Source: Planctomycetota bacterium (lineage in GTDB: Bacteria; Planctomycetota; UBA1135; UBA2386). Taken from it: a stretch of DNA of 6,126 nt. Under the pieces are notes generated by a model. It ran no database searches, was not told the DNA's origin, and saw nothing but the letters and a program-made list of their open reading frames with translations. The translations under genes and the position numbers were made by a program. Position 1 is the stretch's first letter. The number at the start of each line of letters is the position of its first letter. Positions 5,707 through 6,126 of this stretch are shown one piece after another. The DNA is taken from assembly GCA_947455805.1 (NCBI GenBank), contig CANGSN010000211.1, positions 1 through 6,126 on the forward strand, given 5' to 3'.

Positions 5707-5910
5707 GGCACGACTCCGGACTCGGGAAGCAAAGACGGCGGGCGCATGAGCGAACCCGGGTGCGTTCCAGCAACAGCCGGGAAGTTCCGGCTCGTCACGC
5801 ACCGCGGCGCGAAGGCGCTCGCTGGCCGTCCCTCGCAGCTCCCACCGCATCGTTGGGCGGCGGGAACCCCGAAGGCGCCAGAGCGAGCGCGCGGCGGCGC
5901 CGCTCCGGGA
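5707..5910. other. 204-bp spacer between rpmF and plsX
   Basis: No gene is supported here. The spacer contains a small hairpin (5775-5792) and, 8 bases after the rpmF stop, a GC-only palindrome GCGGCGCCGC (5894-5903). Its length would allow a separate plsX promoter or an attenuator, but I could not find convincing -35/-10 boxes in this GC-rich stretch. Confidence 0.4.
5775..5792 (-). promoter_or_regulatory. Small hairpin upstream of plsX
   Basis: Arms AGCCGG and CCGGCT pair perfectly around a 6-base loop, and a further G-T pair can close inside. It lies 68 bases before the plsX start and has no following T-tract. It might separate rpmF and plsX expression, but a six-pair GC stem is not rare in DNA of this composition. 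Confidence 0.25.
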
Positions 5911-6093
5911 TCACCCGTTGTCAGCAGCGAGGATGTGACGGCCGCGGTAGTGGCCGCACGCCTTGCAGATCGTGTGCGGCTTGATCATCGCGCCGCAGTG
6001 CGTGCAGCGCACGAGCTGCGCGCGCTCCAATGCCAGGTGGGCGCGGCGGTGGCCCTTGCTCGCGCGACTCAGCTTTCTCTTCGGATTTGCCAT
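5911..6093 (-). CDS. rpmF: 50S ribosomal protein L32, zinc-ribbon form
   Basis: L32 is a small structural protein of the large ribosomal subunit. Seen: 60 residues, normal length. The basic N-terminus MANPKRKLSRASKGHRRAH is the L32 signature. Two CxxC pairs follow, C30-C33 (CTHC) and C43-C46 (CKAC), which form the zinc ribbon. Their presence marks the zinc-binding form rather than the cysteine-free variant some bacteria induce when zinc is scarce. The ATG at 6093 is preceded by AAGGAA at a rather long spacing of 11 bases. It heads the plsX-fab cluster, a common arrangement thought to link ribosome and membrane synthesis. Only 33 bases of upstream sequence are in the window, so the promoter and any upstream partner (often a DUF177/YceD gene) cannot be seen. 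Confidence 0.96.
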   Translation of the reverse strand: MANPKRKLSRASKGHRRAHLALERAQLVRCTHCGAMIKPHTICKACGHYRGRHILAADNG

Positions 6094-6126
6094 GTTCGGA
6101 TGCGTTCCTTCGCAGCTGCGGAGAAC

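Noticed and set aside
5707..5850. N-terminal extension of plsX from an ATG at 5850
   Set aside because: The added 48 residues are Arg/Ala-rich and precede the family N-terminus MTKVVLDAFGG, which has its own GGAG site.
1..6126. CRISPR arrays, tRNA/rRNA genes, transposons, phage or defence genes
   Set aside because: I saw no spaced repeat array, no transposase or integrase motif, and no RNA gene signature. All coding content is accounted for by housekeeping lipid and ribosome genes plus the two downstream genes.

Overview
The window is a GC-rich (roughly two-thirds G+C by eye) bacterial chromosome segment. Every gene I can support lies on the minus strand, so transcription runs from the right edge to the left edge. 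The GC-rich coding style, mixed ATG/GTG/TTG starts and two genes without a visible Shine-Dalgarno would fit a high-GC lineage such as Planctomycetota or Myxococcota. That placement is a guess; the sequence alone does not settle it.

In transcription order the main block is rpmF (6093-5911, ribosomal protein L32), plsX (5706-4687, acyl-ACP:phosphate acyltransferase), fabH (4567-3578, KAS III), fabG (3502-2753, 3-oxoacyl-ACP reductase), acpP (2611-2363, acyl carrier protein, GTG start) and fabF (2228-990, KAS II). This is the classic bacterial type II fatty acid synthesis and phospholipid cluster, except that fabD, usually found between fabH and fabG, is absent. FabH starts chains from an acyl-CoA and malonyl-ACP, FabG reduces the 3-oxo group, FabF elongates, AcpP carries all intermediates, and PlsX passes finished acyl chains to phosphate for phospholipid synthesis. 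All active-site residues I looked for are present, so the genes appear intact.

Downstream of fabF, after a very GC-rich 233-bp spacer, come a 112-residue helical/coiled-coil protein that I do not recognise (756-418) and the first 137 codons of a ROK-family sugar kinase-like protein (413 to beyond position 1). The kinase has a TTG start only 4 bases after the preceding stop codon, and its ribosome binding site lies inside the last two codons of the upstream gene, so the pair is probably translationally coupled.

The spacers between the fab genes are wide for an operon (75 to 204 bp). They hold a perfect 8-bp-stem hairpin between acpP and fabF, a strong hairpin just after fabF, a perfect 17-bp tandem duplication between plsX and fabH, and a small hairpin between rpmF and plsX. 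The plus strand has long open frames, but these are antisense shadows of the real genes. I found no tRNA, rRNA, CRISPR, transposon or phage feature, and no evidence of a new multi-gene system. The least explained items are the coiled-coil protein with its coupled kinase, and the hairpin and SD-less layout of the fab cluster.
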